Assembly: GCA_963838205.1 (NCBI GenBank)
Contig: CAWIQF010000015.1
Span: forward strand, 372,001 to 436,000
Reading direction: 5' to 3'
Length of the DNA: 64,000 bases
DNA from: CAIVVT01 sp963838205
GTDB taxonomy: Bacteria; Acidobacteriota; Terriglobia; Bryobacterales; Bryobacteraceae
Both the position numbers and the translations under genes were made by a program. The notes beneath the pieces are model-generated. The model searched no databases, had not been told where the DNA came from, and saw only the letters and a list, made by a program, of their open reading frames with translations. Within the stretch, counting starts at the first letter, position 1, and each line of letters begins with the position of its first letter. This document shows positions 53,107 to 62,194 of this stretch, piece by piece.

Positions 53107-53531
53107 GAGTCCCGATCGCGTTACTCTGCTTCGCGCTGTGCCTGGGAGCGGCCGACCTCGAGGCGGTGAAGAAAGAACCCGATTTGCAGAAACGCAGCGA
53201 ACTGGCGCTGGACGCCGCAGCGGAAGCGTTGAAGCACGCGCGCGCTCTTCCGGCGGAAGGCGGATCGGTGGCGGATTTGCAGGTGGATATGGACACGATG
53301 GTGCAGGCGGTCGAGCTGTCGCTCAAATCCCTGCACGATATCGGGAAGCGCCCCGACAAGCTGGGCCGGTATTACAAGAAGGGGGAGCTGCGCACGCGCG
53401 AAATGCTGAAGCAGCTCGAAAACCTGGTGCAGGCGATCGCATTCGACAGCCGTCCGCCGGCGGAAAAAGCGCGCGACCGGCTGGTGGTGCTGCACGATGA
53501 GTTTCTGTTCGGAGTCATGAACGGCAAGTGA
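53103..53531 (+). CDS. Exported helical protein of unknown function
   Basis: 142 residues, signal peptide about 1-17 (CLGAADLEAV after it). The mature part is helical (LQKRSELALDAAAEALKHAR, then a second helix pair around MVQAVELSLKSLHDIGKRP). No recognised family. Start ATG overlaps the TPR gene stop by four bases. It shares general character with the next gene, both being secreted alpha-helical proteins behind the TPR gene, so the three may work together. Confidence 0.68.
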   Translation: MRVPIALLCFALCLGAADLEAVKKEPDLQKRSELALDAAAEALKHARALPAEGGSVADLQVDMDTMVQAVELSLKSLHDIGKRPDKLGRYYKKGELRTREMLKQLENLVQAIAFDSRPPAEKARDRLVVLHDEFLFGVMNGK

Positions 53532-53547
53532 GGCCGGGGAGGCGAGT

Positions 53548-54213
53548 ATGTTTCGCATTCTGCTGCTCGCAATGCTTTGCGTGACGCCAGTCGCGGCGCA
53601 GCGCGACTTCCTCACGGCGGACGAAGTGGACAAGTTACGCGACGCGCAGGAGCCCGACGACCGGATCAAGCTCTACCTGCTGTTCGCGCGCCAAAGAGTG
53701 GATCAGGTGGCGCAACTCTTCGCGAAGGAAAAGACGGGCCGCAGCATTCTGATCCACGACACGCTCGACCAGTACACGAGCATCATCGAGGCCATCGACA
53801 CCGTCGTGGACGACGCGTTGGCCCACAAGCGGACCGTGACCGGGCTGCCGGTCCTGGCCAAGACGGAGCGCGAGTTGCTCACGAAGCTGGAGAAGCTCTC
53901 GGAGATTCAGGCCGCGGATAAGGAACGGTATAGGTTCAGTCTCGAGCAGGCGGTCGGCGCAACCCGGGACAGCGCCGATTTGTCCGATGTCAACGTCAAG
54001 GAGCGCGCGCGCGACGTCGACGAAAAAGAACGCCAGATCGAGAAGCAGCGCGAGGCGATGAGCGCGCCCGACCGCAAGTCGGAGAAGACCGCGGACGAGA
54101 AAAAAGCCGACGCGAATCCCAAGAAAAAACCGTCGCTGCTGAAGCCCGGCGAGACGCTGGACCAAGCCAATCAGAGCGACCAGTTACGCAAGAAAGACGA
54201 CAAGGATCACTAG
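53548..54213 (+). CDS. Exported helical protein with Lys/Glu-rich tail
   Basis: 221 residues with a signal peptide (about 1-17). Mature part: RDFLTADEVDKLRDAQEPDDRI, helices through EKLSEIQAADKERY, then a charged low-complexity tail (from about residue 155) rich in Lys, Glu and Asp. No recognised family. The gene ends at TAG 54211-54213; the same four bases CTAG supply the stop of the convergent AI-2E-type gene. Probably in the TPR operon. Confidence 0.68.
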   Translation: MFRILLLAMLCVTPVAAQRDFLTADEVDKLRDAQEPDDRIKLYLLFARQRVDQVAQLFAKEKTGRSILIHDTLDQYTSIIEAIDTVVDDALAHKRTVTGLPVLAKTERELLTKLEKLSEIQAADKERYRFSLEQAVGATRDSADLSDVNVKERARDVDEKERQIEKQREAMSAPDRKSEKTADEKKADANPKKKPSLLKPGETLDQANQSDQLRKKDDKDH

Positions 54214-55310
54214 CCTGGCGCCGGACCCGCGCCCGGTTGCTGCGCCGCGCCGACGTGCTCCTCGAGCATCTCCCGCAGGATCTTGAACAGCGCGGCCGTG
54301 ATGCTGAAGACTACGGGGCCCGCGATGACGCCCGCGAGCCCGAAGTACTCGACCCCGCCGAGAATCGAGAGCACAATCAGCAGGCTGTTCATCGGCATGC
54401 GCCCGCGCAGAATCAGCGGCCGAATGAAGTTGTCGCCTACGCCGACGACGACCAGCAGGCACCACAACGCCAGAATCGTGGCACGAATCCAGGCTCCCGA
54501 AATGAGCAGCACCGCTGCGCCGGGCACCCAGATCAGAGCCGTGCCCACCACGGGGACGAGGGAACAGATTGTGGCCGCCACGCCCCACAGCAACGGCGAA
54601 GGCAGACCCACGATGGCGAAACCAATGCCGACCAAAGCCCCCTGCACTACGGCCATGACCAGGGTCCCGTACACGTTGGCGCGTATCGCCTCGCTGGCCA
54701 CGTCCAGCAGTTCCTCGACACGCCGCGAGGGCAACGGAACCCAATACGCCGCCAGCTCGCGCAGATGCTTCGCGCCTCGGAAGAACGAGTACAGCGTAAG
54801 AAAAGTGATGATGGCTTCGAGCAGTGTCGACGTGACGTTTCCGAACAGACCGCCGATGCGGCCGAGCGCCATATCGGCCGCCTGCTGCAACCGAATCATG
54901 AGCGCCGCCTGGAGACTCGGCACGGGCATGCCGGTGGAGCGCGCGAGCCATTCGAGCGGGCGCTCGACGAGCGCGGCAAACCAGACGCCCCATCCACCCT
55001 GCGAATTGCTCGACACGGCCAGCGTGCGATACAGGCCTTGTGCCTCGCGCGCCACGGTCACGGCCAGCGAAAGGACCGGCCCGGCCACCAGGGCGATGAT
55101 CGACACGGTCGCCGCCAGCGCGGCCAGCGTGGGTTTCCGCCAGCGGCGTTCCAGCGCGGCGTGGATTGGATAACCGGAGATGCCCAGTACGATGCCCAGA
55201 AAAATCCCGCTCCAATAAGGGGCCGTGATCTGCCAGACGAGATACAGGGCAAGCCCCAGCAGCGCGCAGATCGTGATCATCGCGATGCGCCATTCCGGTT
55301 CTCGGATCAT
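54210..55310 (-). CDS. AI-2E family membrane transporter
   Basis: 366 residues with about seven to eight membrane segments. Family PF01594, described as AI-2 exporters or sodium/proton antiporters, though many members have unknown roles. Features: ITAPYWSGIFLGIVLGISGYPI at the start, ALVGIGFAIVGLPSPLLWGV and SLVPVVGTALIWVPGA in the middle. The ATG at 55310 overlaps the tsaE stop (ATGA). It is the last gene of the lpxD-led operon. Confidence 0.85.
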   Translation of the reverse strand: MIREPEWRIAMITICALLGLALYLVWQITAPYWSGIFLGIVLGISGYPIHAALERRWRKPTLAALAATVSIIALVAGPVLSLAVTVAREAQGLYRTLAVSSNSQGGWGVWFAALVERPLEWLARSTGMPVPSLQAALMIRLQQAADMALGRIGGLFGNVTSTLLEAIITFLTLYSFFRGAKHLRELAAYWVPLPSRRVEELLDVASEAIRANVYGTLVMAVVQGALVGIGFAIVGLPSPLLWGVAATICSLVPVVGTALIWVPGAAVLLISGAWIRATILALWCLLVVVGVGDNFIRPLILRGRMPMNSLLIVLSILGGVEYFGLAGVIAGPVVFSITAALFKILREMLEEHVGAAQQPGAGPAPG

Positions 55311-55753
55311 CCCTCGACCTCCCGCACTTCGATGCGCCGCATCTCTTGATTCTGACCGGCCGGCGCGGGCGCGATGCGAATCTCGACGCGACTCTTCGGC
55401 AGGAGCGATGGGAAGCGTTCCGCCCATTCGAGCAGCACCGCGGCCGGCCGCGCGAAAATGTCGTCCAGGCCCAGACCTTCGACCTGCCTGGCGGTCTCCA
55501 GGCGATACAGATCGACGTGGTAGACGGTGACCGGATCTCCATACTCGTGGATCAACGGGAACGTCGGGCTCGAAACCTCCTCCGGCCGCGCCGCGCCGAA
55601 GCCGGCCGCCAGCCCCTTGGCCAGCGTCGTCTTGCCCGCGCCGAGTTCGCCGATCAGCAGAATTGTCACCGGAAGGCCCCATTGCGCGGCCAGACCTGCA
55701 CCCAGCTCGATGGTCGCCTCTTCGGTCGCGGTGAAGTAAATCGCGGATTTCAT
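55307..55753 (-). CDS. tsaE: tRNA threonylcarbamoyladenosine biosynthesis protein TsaE
   Basis: 148 residues. ATPase needed with TsaB, TsaC and TsaD for t6A at position 37 of ANN-decoding tRNAs. The P-loop GELGAGKTTLAKG, the SSPTFPLIHEY segment, VYHVDLYRL and LLEWAERFP are all family features. Overlaps nnr by four bases and the downstream transporter by four bases. Confidence 0.94.
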   Translation of the reverse strand: MKSAIYFTATEEATIELGAGLAAQWGLPVTILLIGELGAGKTTLAKGLAAGFGAARPEEVSSPTFPLIHEYGDPVTVYHVDLYRLETARQVEGLGLDDIFARPAAVLLEWAERFPSLLPKSRVEIRIAPAPAGQNQEMRRIEVREVEG

Positions 55754-57231
55754 GCGCGCGCGCTACGGATCGCCTGCGGCAGGTAGCGCAGCAGATCCAT
55801 CGCCGAAAACCCCATCTCGCCCAGTTCCAGCGCGCCGAGTTCTCCCGCCCGCCCGTGCAGCCAGACGGCGGCCAGAACGGCCTCCTCGTGGCGCTCCGGA
55901 AACTGCGCCAACAGGCCGGCGATCATGCCGGTCAGGATGTCGCCGCTGCCCGCCGTTGCCATGGCCGGCGTACCGGTCGGATTCACATACACGCGGCCAT
56001 CGGGTAGCGCGATCACAGTGCGTTCCCCTTTGAGTACGACGACACACGCGCGCTGCTTCGCGAAGCGGCGCGCGATGTCAACCCGATTGGACTGCACGTC
56101 GGCCACGCTGGCGCCTGTCAGGCGGCCCATCTCTCCCGGATGAGGCGTCAACACGCGAAAGCGGCCCGAGCCGTGGAACGGCGTCAGAGCGAGCGCGTTC
56201 AGCGCATCCGCATCGACCACCATGGGCGTCGGCGCGCCCTGGAACAGCTTGCGGGCCAGATCCTCGGCTTCTTCCGTGTGGCCCAGACCCGGACCTACCG
56301 CCAGAACGTGCTGCGCGTCGATTTGACCGACGCGGTCGCTCCACGTCGCAGTCATCAACTCCGGCATCAGCGTCGTGACCGTGGAGCGTTCACGGACGTT
56401 GGTCGCCACCGTGACCAGGCCCGCGCCGGCGCGCAGTGCCGCCGCGCCCGCCATGGCCGCGGCGCCGCCCTTGCCCGGTCCGCCGCCAATGACGTGCACG
56501 TGGCCGAATGTACCTTTGTTCGCACCTCGCGGCCGGTCCCGCAGCAACTCGGCGAACAGCGCGGGCTCGACCAGGTTCAGCCAGTGCGCCGCGTCGTTTT
56601 CGATCAGCGCCGGCGGGATTCCGATCGGCGCAACGATGATCTCACCCGCCTGGTCGCAGGTGGGCGAAAGAGCCAGCTCCACCTTCGGCGCGGAGAACGT
56701 GACGGTATAACCGGCGCGCACCGACTCGCCCGCCAGGTGCAGCCCCGACGGCACGTCCACGCTGACGATCCTGGCCAGCGGGAACGCGCTGTTGATCTCG
56801 CGAATCAACTCCAGCGCGCGTCCCTCCGCGGGCCCTTCCAGCCCCGTGCCCAGCAGTGCGTCGACCACCAGCGTCGCCGGCCGCATCTCCGGCGTCACCT
56901 GCCGTTCGGCCGGGATGCCGAGAGCCTGCAGCGTTTTCCAATTCGTCGCCGCGTCCCCTTTAAACTCCGACCCGCCTGCCGCCAGCAGGACGTGCAGCGA
57001 CGCCGGACGGAATCGCGTCCACAACTGCCGCGCGATCACCAGCCCGTCGCCGCCGTTGTTGCCTTTGCCGCAAACCACGACGATCCGCTGGCCCGTCAAC
57101 GGCGCAAACATACGCTCCAGGAATTCAGTCACCCGGCAGCCCGCGTTCTCCATCAGGATCAACCCCGGAATGCCGGCTTCCATCGCCGCGCGATCGACTT
57201 CGCGCATCTGATCGGCGCTCAGAATCTTCAT
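55750..57231 (-). CDS. nnr: Bifunctional NAD(P)H-hydrate epimerase/dehydratase
   Basis: 493 residues. Repairs damaged NADH and NADPH hydrates. N-terminal epimerase domain (1 to about 215; GKGNNGGDGLVIARQL and VVDALLGTGLEG) and C-terminal ADP/ATP-dependent dehydratase (about 225-490; GHVHVIGGGPGKGGAAAMAG, VLTPHPGEMGRLTG, TPAMATAGSGDILTGMI). The order matches the usual YjeF fusion. Adjacent tsaE is a common partner. Overlaps the channel gene by four bases. Confidence 0.94.
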   Translation of the reverse strand: MKILSADQMREVDRAAMEAGIPGLILMENAGCRVTEFLERMFAPLTGQRIVVVCGKGNNGGDGLVIARQLWTRFRPASLHVLLAAGGSEFKGDAATNWKTLQALGIPAERQVTPEMRPATLVVDALLGTGLEGPAEGRALELIREINSAFPLARIVSVDVPSGLHLAGESVRAGYTVTFSAPKVELALSPTCDQAGEIIVAPIGIPPALIENDAAHWLNLVEPALFAELLRDRPRGANKGTFGHVHVIGGGPGKGGAAAMAGAAALRAGAGLVTVATNVRERSTVTTLMPELMTATWSDRVGQIDAQHVLAVGPGLGHTEEAEDLARKLFQGAPTPMVVDADALNALALTPFHGSGRFRVLTPHPGEMGRLTGASVADVQSNRVDIARRFAKQRACVVVLKGERTVIALPDGRVYVNPTGTPAMATAGSGDILTGMIAGLLAQFPERHEEAVLAAVWLHGRAGELGALELGEMGFSAMDLLRYLPQAIRSARA

Positions 57232-58239
57232 GACACAGCTCCCGTCACCCGGGCCTCCAGGCGGCGCAACGGCTCCGCCTCGCCCATGACAATTAGAAAA
57301 TCGTTGGCCTCCACGGCCGTCTCGCCCGACGGGCTGAAAATCATCTCGCCACTGGCCCGCCGGATCCCCAAAACGATGACCTTCATCTCGCTGCTGATTT
57401 TCAGTTGCGCCAGGCTCTTGGCGACCAGATCGCTGCCAGCGATCACCTCAACCTGTTCGATGCTCACCCGCGGACCCGGATGCGTCGTCGTGAAATCCAG
57501 AAACTGCCGCACATGCGGCTTCAGCAGCGACTGGGCCATGCGGACCCCGGTCATAGTGTACGGCGCGAACACCGAGTCCGCGCCCACCTGGCGCATCTTG
57601 CGCTCCGCCTCTTCCTCGGCCGCGCGCGCCGCCACTCTCAATTTCGGATTCAGCGTTTTGGCCGAGATCACGGCGAACAGATTGTCCGCATCCGTGGCCA
57701 GGGCGGCGATCAGACCCGCGGCCCGCGTCACGCCGGCCTCCTTCAGCGTCTCGTCGCGCGTGGAATCTCCGAGCACGCCCAGGTAGCCGTTCCGTATCGC
57801 CCATTCCACGCGCTCTTCGCTGCGGTCGAACGATCAGCAGACGCGCCCCGGCCTCGCGCAGCTCCTGCGCCGCGCCCCGGCCCACGCGCCCGAATCCGCA
57901 GACGATGAAGTGGTCGCGCAACTGGTCGATCATTTTTCGCACCCTTCGTTTCTCCAGCAGGTTTCCGAGCTGCGCCTCGATGATGCCTTGCGTCATCACC
58001 CCCATGGCCAGCAGCAGCGTGGACACGCTGAGCAGCAGGTAGAACGAATTGAACGCGCGGCCGGCCGTCGTAAGCGGCCGGATCTCCGCGTAGCCCACGG
58101 TCGTCATCGTGATCAGCGCCATGTAGAAGGCGTCGAAAACAGGGTAGCCCGCGACCGCCACGAAGCCGGCCGTACCCACGCCCAGCGTCACCGCGATGGC
58201 GGCGGCAACAATCAGAATTCGCCGCAATACACCGCCCAT
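57228..58239 (-). pseudogene. K+ channel with RCK (TrkA) domains, frameshifted
   Basis: Two frames together encode a full ion channel plus RCK protein of about 336 residues. The first part (58239 to about 57829) has two membrane helices and the filter TTVGYAEI (residues 46-53), then FIVCGFGRVGRGAAQELREAG. After an extra G at 57828 (C on the minus strand) the frame shifts; the downstream frame continues EWAIRNGYLGVLGDSTRDETL and a TrkA-C domain. Without the extra base the text reads IVDRSEERVEWAIRNGY, the expected sequence. Filter has Ala where Gly is usual. Sequencing error or true mutation cannot be told apart here. Confidence 0.85.
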
Positions 58240-58242
58240 GGT

Positions 58243-60211
58243 TTACAGCTTCCGCAACACCAGCAGCGTCATGTCGTCCTGCAGTTCGTCCGGGAACGCG
58301 GTCCAGCGCCGCACCGCATCCATCACCTCCGCCGTGATCTCCGCACCGTCCCGGTCGGCGTTGTCCACGAGCAACTCCCGCAGCCGCTGCTCGCCGAAGT
58401 CCTCTCCGTATTCATTTTCCGGCTCGGTGATGCCGTCGGTGTACAGCACCAGCAGGTCGCCGCGCTGCAGCTCCAGCCGGCTTTCGTTGTAACTCGCGAA
58501 CGGAAACGCGCCCACCACCATGCCGTTCGTGTCGAGCGTCGAGGCCTGCCCGCGGCGCACCAGAATCGGCGGCAGGTGCCCCGCGTTGACGTACGTCAAC
58601 TGGCTTGTCCCGTCGTCGTACAGGCTGAAGAAAAACGTGGCGAATTTCTCCGGCGCCGTGGAGGCGTAGACCTGCTGGTTCAAATTCGAAATCAGCCTAG
58701 AAGCGCTGAACCCGTCCCCGCGCCCGGCCTTGATGGCCTCGGTCCATTGCCGCAACTGGCTGCGCATCGACGACTGCAAGGTCGCCATCAGCAGCGCCGC
58801 CGAGATGCCCTTGCCGGCCACGTCGCCGATGGCCAGAGCGAGGCTGATTCTCGCTGATTTTCTGGTAGTCGTAATAGTCGCCCGAGACCATTCGCGCGGC
58901 CTCGCAAACCGAGTCCAGGCGCAGCGATCCCAGCCCTTGAATCGGCTTCGGATGGAGCTGGCTCTGGACCTCGCGCGCGATCTCCAGCTCGGCCCTCAGC
59001 CGCTGCCGCTCCTTTTCGCCCTCCAGCAGTTGCCCCAGGTTCTCCGTCATGCGGTTGAACGACCGGCTCAATTCCGCCAGCTGGTCGTTGCCGTGCACCG
59101 CGATGCGGTGCGTCAGGTCGCCGCGCATCACCCGCTGCGTCCCCTCGTGCAGCGCGTCCACCGCCACCATGATCGTGCGCGTCAGGCTGATGCCGATCCA
59201 GAACGAAAACGCTTCGACGATCAGGAACCCGAGAGCGAAAGCCCCCAGCCACACCAGCAGCAGTTCCGTGTCGGCCGTCGTGCTCTCGCGCCCGAACAGG
59301 ACGCCGTACACCGACGACATTCTCGTCCGCGTCCCCAGCACGGCCTCGGTGAACTGCTGCGGCGCCTGCCACAGGCCCACGGGCATGGCGTTGCCCCACT
59401 TGATTTCCAGATCCAGCGGGTTCACCGCCGCCGTGGTCACGTTTTCAGGGCTCGACGGCTCGCCCTCCACCGGCGCATGCAGGCGTGCCGCCGGCGTATC
59501 GCCACGGCGGCTGACCGGAACCCGCAAGCGGATCTCTCCCAACCCCGGCACGAGCGACAACAGGAACGTCCGCGTCACCGGCACGATCACCGCTACGTCC
59601 ACGCCCTCGCCTGAGGAATGGGCCCACAGATAATACTCGCCGTCTTTGAGCAGCAGGCCCCCGCACTCGCCATGTCCTGGCGGCGGCGCCTCCGGATTCA
59701 CGTTCTCCGGCCAACCGCGCACCCGCCCGCCCCGCTCCCGCAGCACGACCCGCGAGCCGGGGTAGCGCTCCCGGTAAAACATGCCCGCCCGCCGCAGCGC
59801 GTCGGCGCGCATCGCCTCGGGCACGTGCGCCAGCGCCTGTGCCGATTGACGCACGACCTCGATGCGCCGGTCGATCTCCGTCTTCAGCAGATACCCGCTC
59901 ACCTGGCTCGCCACGGCCAGCGCGCCCATCTCAATCAGAAACGCCAGCAGGAGGATCGGCACCAGCGCAATGAATACATAGGCCACCAGCAGCCGCTTGC
60001 GCAGCCACCAGATCTGCTTGCGCACCTGCCGCAAACCGGCCCGCAGAATGACGAACGAGCCCAGCCCGACGACCACAGCCCAGGTCGCCAGCCACACCCC
60101 GCTGCCCAGCCGCCCCGGCAACCCCGTCAGCGCCAGGACCAGCAACACGGCGAACACGCGCTCGGCCCAGCCGATCTGCTCCAGCCAGCCGCGCCAGCCT
60201 TTTTGCGCCAT
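58243..60211 (-). pseudogene. Membrane HAMP-SpoIIE phosphatase, frameshifted
   Basis: Two frames together encode a sensor-type phosphatase of about 655 residues. The first (60211 to about 58847) has N-terminal membrane helices, a periplasmic region, a HAMP domain (about 345-400; DQLAELSRSFNRMTENLGQ) and the start of a PP2C-type domain (VCEAARMVSGDYYDY). An extra G at 58846 breaks the frame; the other frame restores LALAIGDVAGKGISAALLMA through the C-terminus (LVLYTDGITEPENEYGEDF). Such enzymes dephosphorylate anti-sigma antagonists. Gene ends three bases before the channel starts. Confidence 0.85.
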
Positions 60212-60250
60212 TCCGTTTCAGGTTATCCGATCGGCCCCCGCCCCGGCGTC

Positions 60251-61039
60251 TCAGATCCGCGAATGCGCGATGTCCGGCAGGTCGTCGGCGTGGCGCACCT
60301 GCTCCGGCTGCAGGTAATTCGCGGTCAGAAACAGCTTCAACGTCGTCAGCGTCGCCTTCGGCTCGTCGGTGTAACGGAACAGATTCAGATCCCGCTCCGA
60401 GATCATTCCGCGCTTCACCAGCGCGTCGATATTAAGGATTTCCTTCCAATACTCGCTCCCGTACAGCAGGATCATCATCGGCTTCTCGAGCTTTTCGGTC
60501 TGCATCAGCGTCAGCAGTTCGGTCATCTCATCCAGCGTCCCGAATCCGCCCGGAAACACTATCAGCGCTTTCGCCAGATACGCGAACCAGAACTTGCGCA
60601 TGAAGAAGTAGTGGAACTCGAAGTTCAGCTCCGGCGTGAGGTACGGATTCGCATGCTGCTCGAACGGCAGTCCGATGTTGAAGCCGATGCTGATGCCACC
60701 TGCGTCGTGCGCGCCGCGGTTGGCCGCTTCCATGATGCCCGGTCCGCCACCCGTGCACACCGCGAAGCGCCGCGTGGGCGGCTCCAAGCCGTCGCTCCAT
60801 TGGGTCAGCATCCGCGCCACCTCGCGGGCCTCGTTGTAATACTTGCTCATCGGACCGTCTTCAGTGATCCGTGCCGAGCCGAAAAACACGATCGTGTCCC
60901 GTACTTTGTAGCGCCCCAGGCGGTCCAACGGCTCCAGGTATTCGGACAGAATGCGCAGCCCGCGCGCGGACCAACTCTCCATGAAACGCTTATTCTGGTA
61001 CGCCAGCAGCGCCCGCGAGTCCTGTTGCATTTCGCTCAT
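60251..61039 (-). CDS. LOG family protein (cytokinin-riboside phosphoribohydrolase-like)
   Basis: 262 residues. Members hydrolyse nucleoside 5'-monophosphates at the N-glycosidic bond. The LOG motif is PGGFGTLDE; also VCTGGGPGIMEAANRGAHDAG for nucleotide binding. This longer form is typical of bacterial TIGR00730 proteins. Overlaps lpxD by four bases and precedes the phosphatase gene by 39 bases. Substrate not determined; often called lysine decarboxylase in error. Confidence 0.87.
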   Translation of the reverse strand: MSEMQQDSRALLAYQNKRFMESWSARGLRILSEYLEPLDRLGRYKVRDTIVFFGSARITEDGPMSKYYNEAREVARMLTQWSDGLEPPTRRFAVCTGGGPGIMEAANRGAHDAGGISIGFNIGLPFEQHANPYLTPELNFEFHYFFMRKFWFAYLAKALIVFPGGFGTLDEMTELLTLMQTEKLEKPMMILLYGSEYWKEILNIDALVKRGMISERDLNLFRYTDEPKATLTTLKLFLTANYLQPEQVRHADDLPDIAHSRI

Positions 61040-62136
61040 TGGCTTTCCTTTGTCTCCGCGCTATGCGCCGGCCGCGCCGCTTCCAGTTCGGCCACGCGCC
61101 GCTCCAGTTGCCGCAACTGGCGCAGCATCTCCGGCAGCCGTGGAAACGCCGTCACCGCGCGCCGCCACGTCGCCGCGTCGAACGCCGGCGAGCCCGCCAC
61201 CACCGCCCCTGCCTCCACGTCGCCTCCAACACCGCCGTGGGCGTATACGATCGCGCCGTCGTGGATCGTCAGGTGCCCCGAAATGCCCGCCTGGCCCGCC
61301 AGCAGAACGTTCTTCTCCAATATGCTGCTGCCAGCCAGTCCGACTTGGGAACAGATGATGTTGTCTTCGCCCACCTCGCAGGCGTGTCCCACCTGCACCA
61401 GGCTGTCGATCTTGGCCCCGCGGCGGATTCTCGTCTCGCCCACCGTGGCGCGGTCGATATTGCTCAGCGACTGGATCTCCACGTCGTCCTCGACAATCGT
61501 CGGGCCCGATTGGGGAATCTTTTCATGACTCCCGTCGGCGCGCTTGGCGAAACCGAACCCGTCGCCGCCCACCACCACGCCGTTCTGTAGAATCACGCGA
61601 TTCCCGATCCGGCAGTATTCGCGTACGCTGGCCTGGGAATGCGCCAGGAAGTCGTCGCCGATCTCGGCGCCTTCGTATATCGTCACGTGCGGGTGCAGCA
61701 CCGCGTTGCGCCCGATCTTCACCCGCGGCCCGACCACCACGTATGCTCCGAACGACGCGTTCTCGCCGATCGTCGCATCCGCCGCGATCACGGCCGTCGC
61801 GTGGATGCCCGCCGCGGGCCGTGGCGCCTGGTAAAACAATCCCACCGCGCGGGCGAAATCCAGATACGGGTTCGCCGAGATCAGGCACGGCAGCGGCGCA
61901 TCGCCCTTCAAGTGTTGGAAAAACTTTTCGTTGACGATGATCGCTCCGGCCCGCGTCTCGCGCACCTTGGGCGCGTATTTCGAGTTGGCCAGAAACGCGA
62001 TTTCGTCCGGCCCGGCCATCTCCAGCCCCGCTACGCCGCGAATCTCCTTCTCGCCGGCGTTCTCGCTCGCCGCCCCGTCCGGGCCGGGAGCCTTCAGCAC
62101 GCACCCCAGCTTCGATGCGATCTCCCGTAGTTTCAT
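61036..62136 (-). CDS. lpxD: UDP-3-O-(3-hydroxyacyl)glucosamine N-acyltransferase
   Basis: 366 residues. Third step of lipid A synthesis. An N-terminal uridine-binding domain (to about 100; AFLANSKYAPKVRETRAGAI) is followed by a left-handed beta helix of hexapeptide repeats, the catalytic His in VQVGHACEVGEDN, and a C-terminal helical tail (LRQLRQLERRVAELE). Shows the organism makes lipid A. First gene of the long minus-strand operon; divergent from the receptor gene by 58 bases. Confidence 0.93.
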   Translation of the reverse strand: MKLREIASKLGCVLKAPGPDGAASENAGEKEIRGVAGLEMAGPDEIAFLANSKYAPKVRETRAGAIIVNEKFFQHLKGDAPLPCLISANPYLDFARAVGLFYQAPRPAAGIHATAVIAADATIGENASFGAYVVVGPRVKIGRNAVLHPHVTIYEGAEIGDDFLAHSQASVREYCRIGNRVILQNGVVVGGDGFGFAKRADGSHEKIPQSGPTIVEDDVEIQSLSNIDRATVGETRIRRGAKIDSLVQVGHACEVGEDNIICSQVGLAGSSILEKNVLLAGQAGISGHLTIHDGAIVYAHGGVGGDVEAGAVVAGSPAFDAATWRRAVTAFPRLPEMLRQLRQLERRVAELEAARPAHSAETKESQ

Positions 62137-62194
62137 GCCACCAGCCTAGCGCACAGGCCCACCAGGGCTGCCACGCTAAAATGAATTGGATCTG

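Noticed and set aside
57228..60211. Programmed frameshift as explanation for the two split genes
   Set aside because: Neither site has a slippery heptamer or a nearby stimulatory structure that I can see; single-base insertion is simpler.
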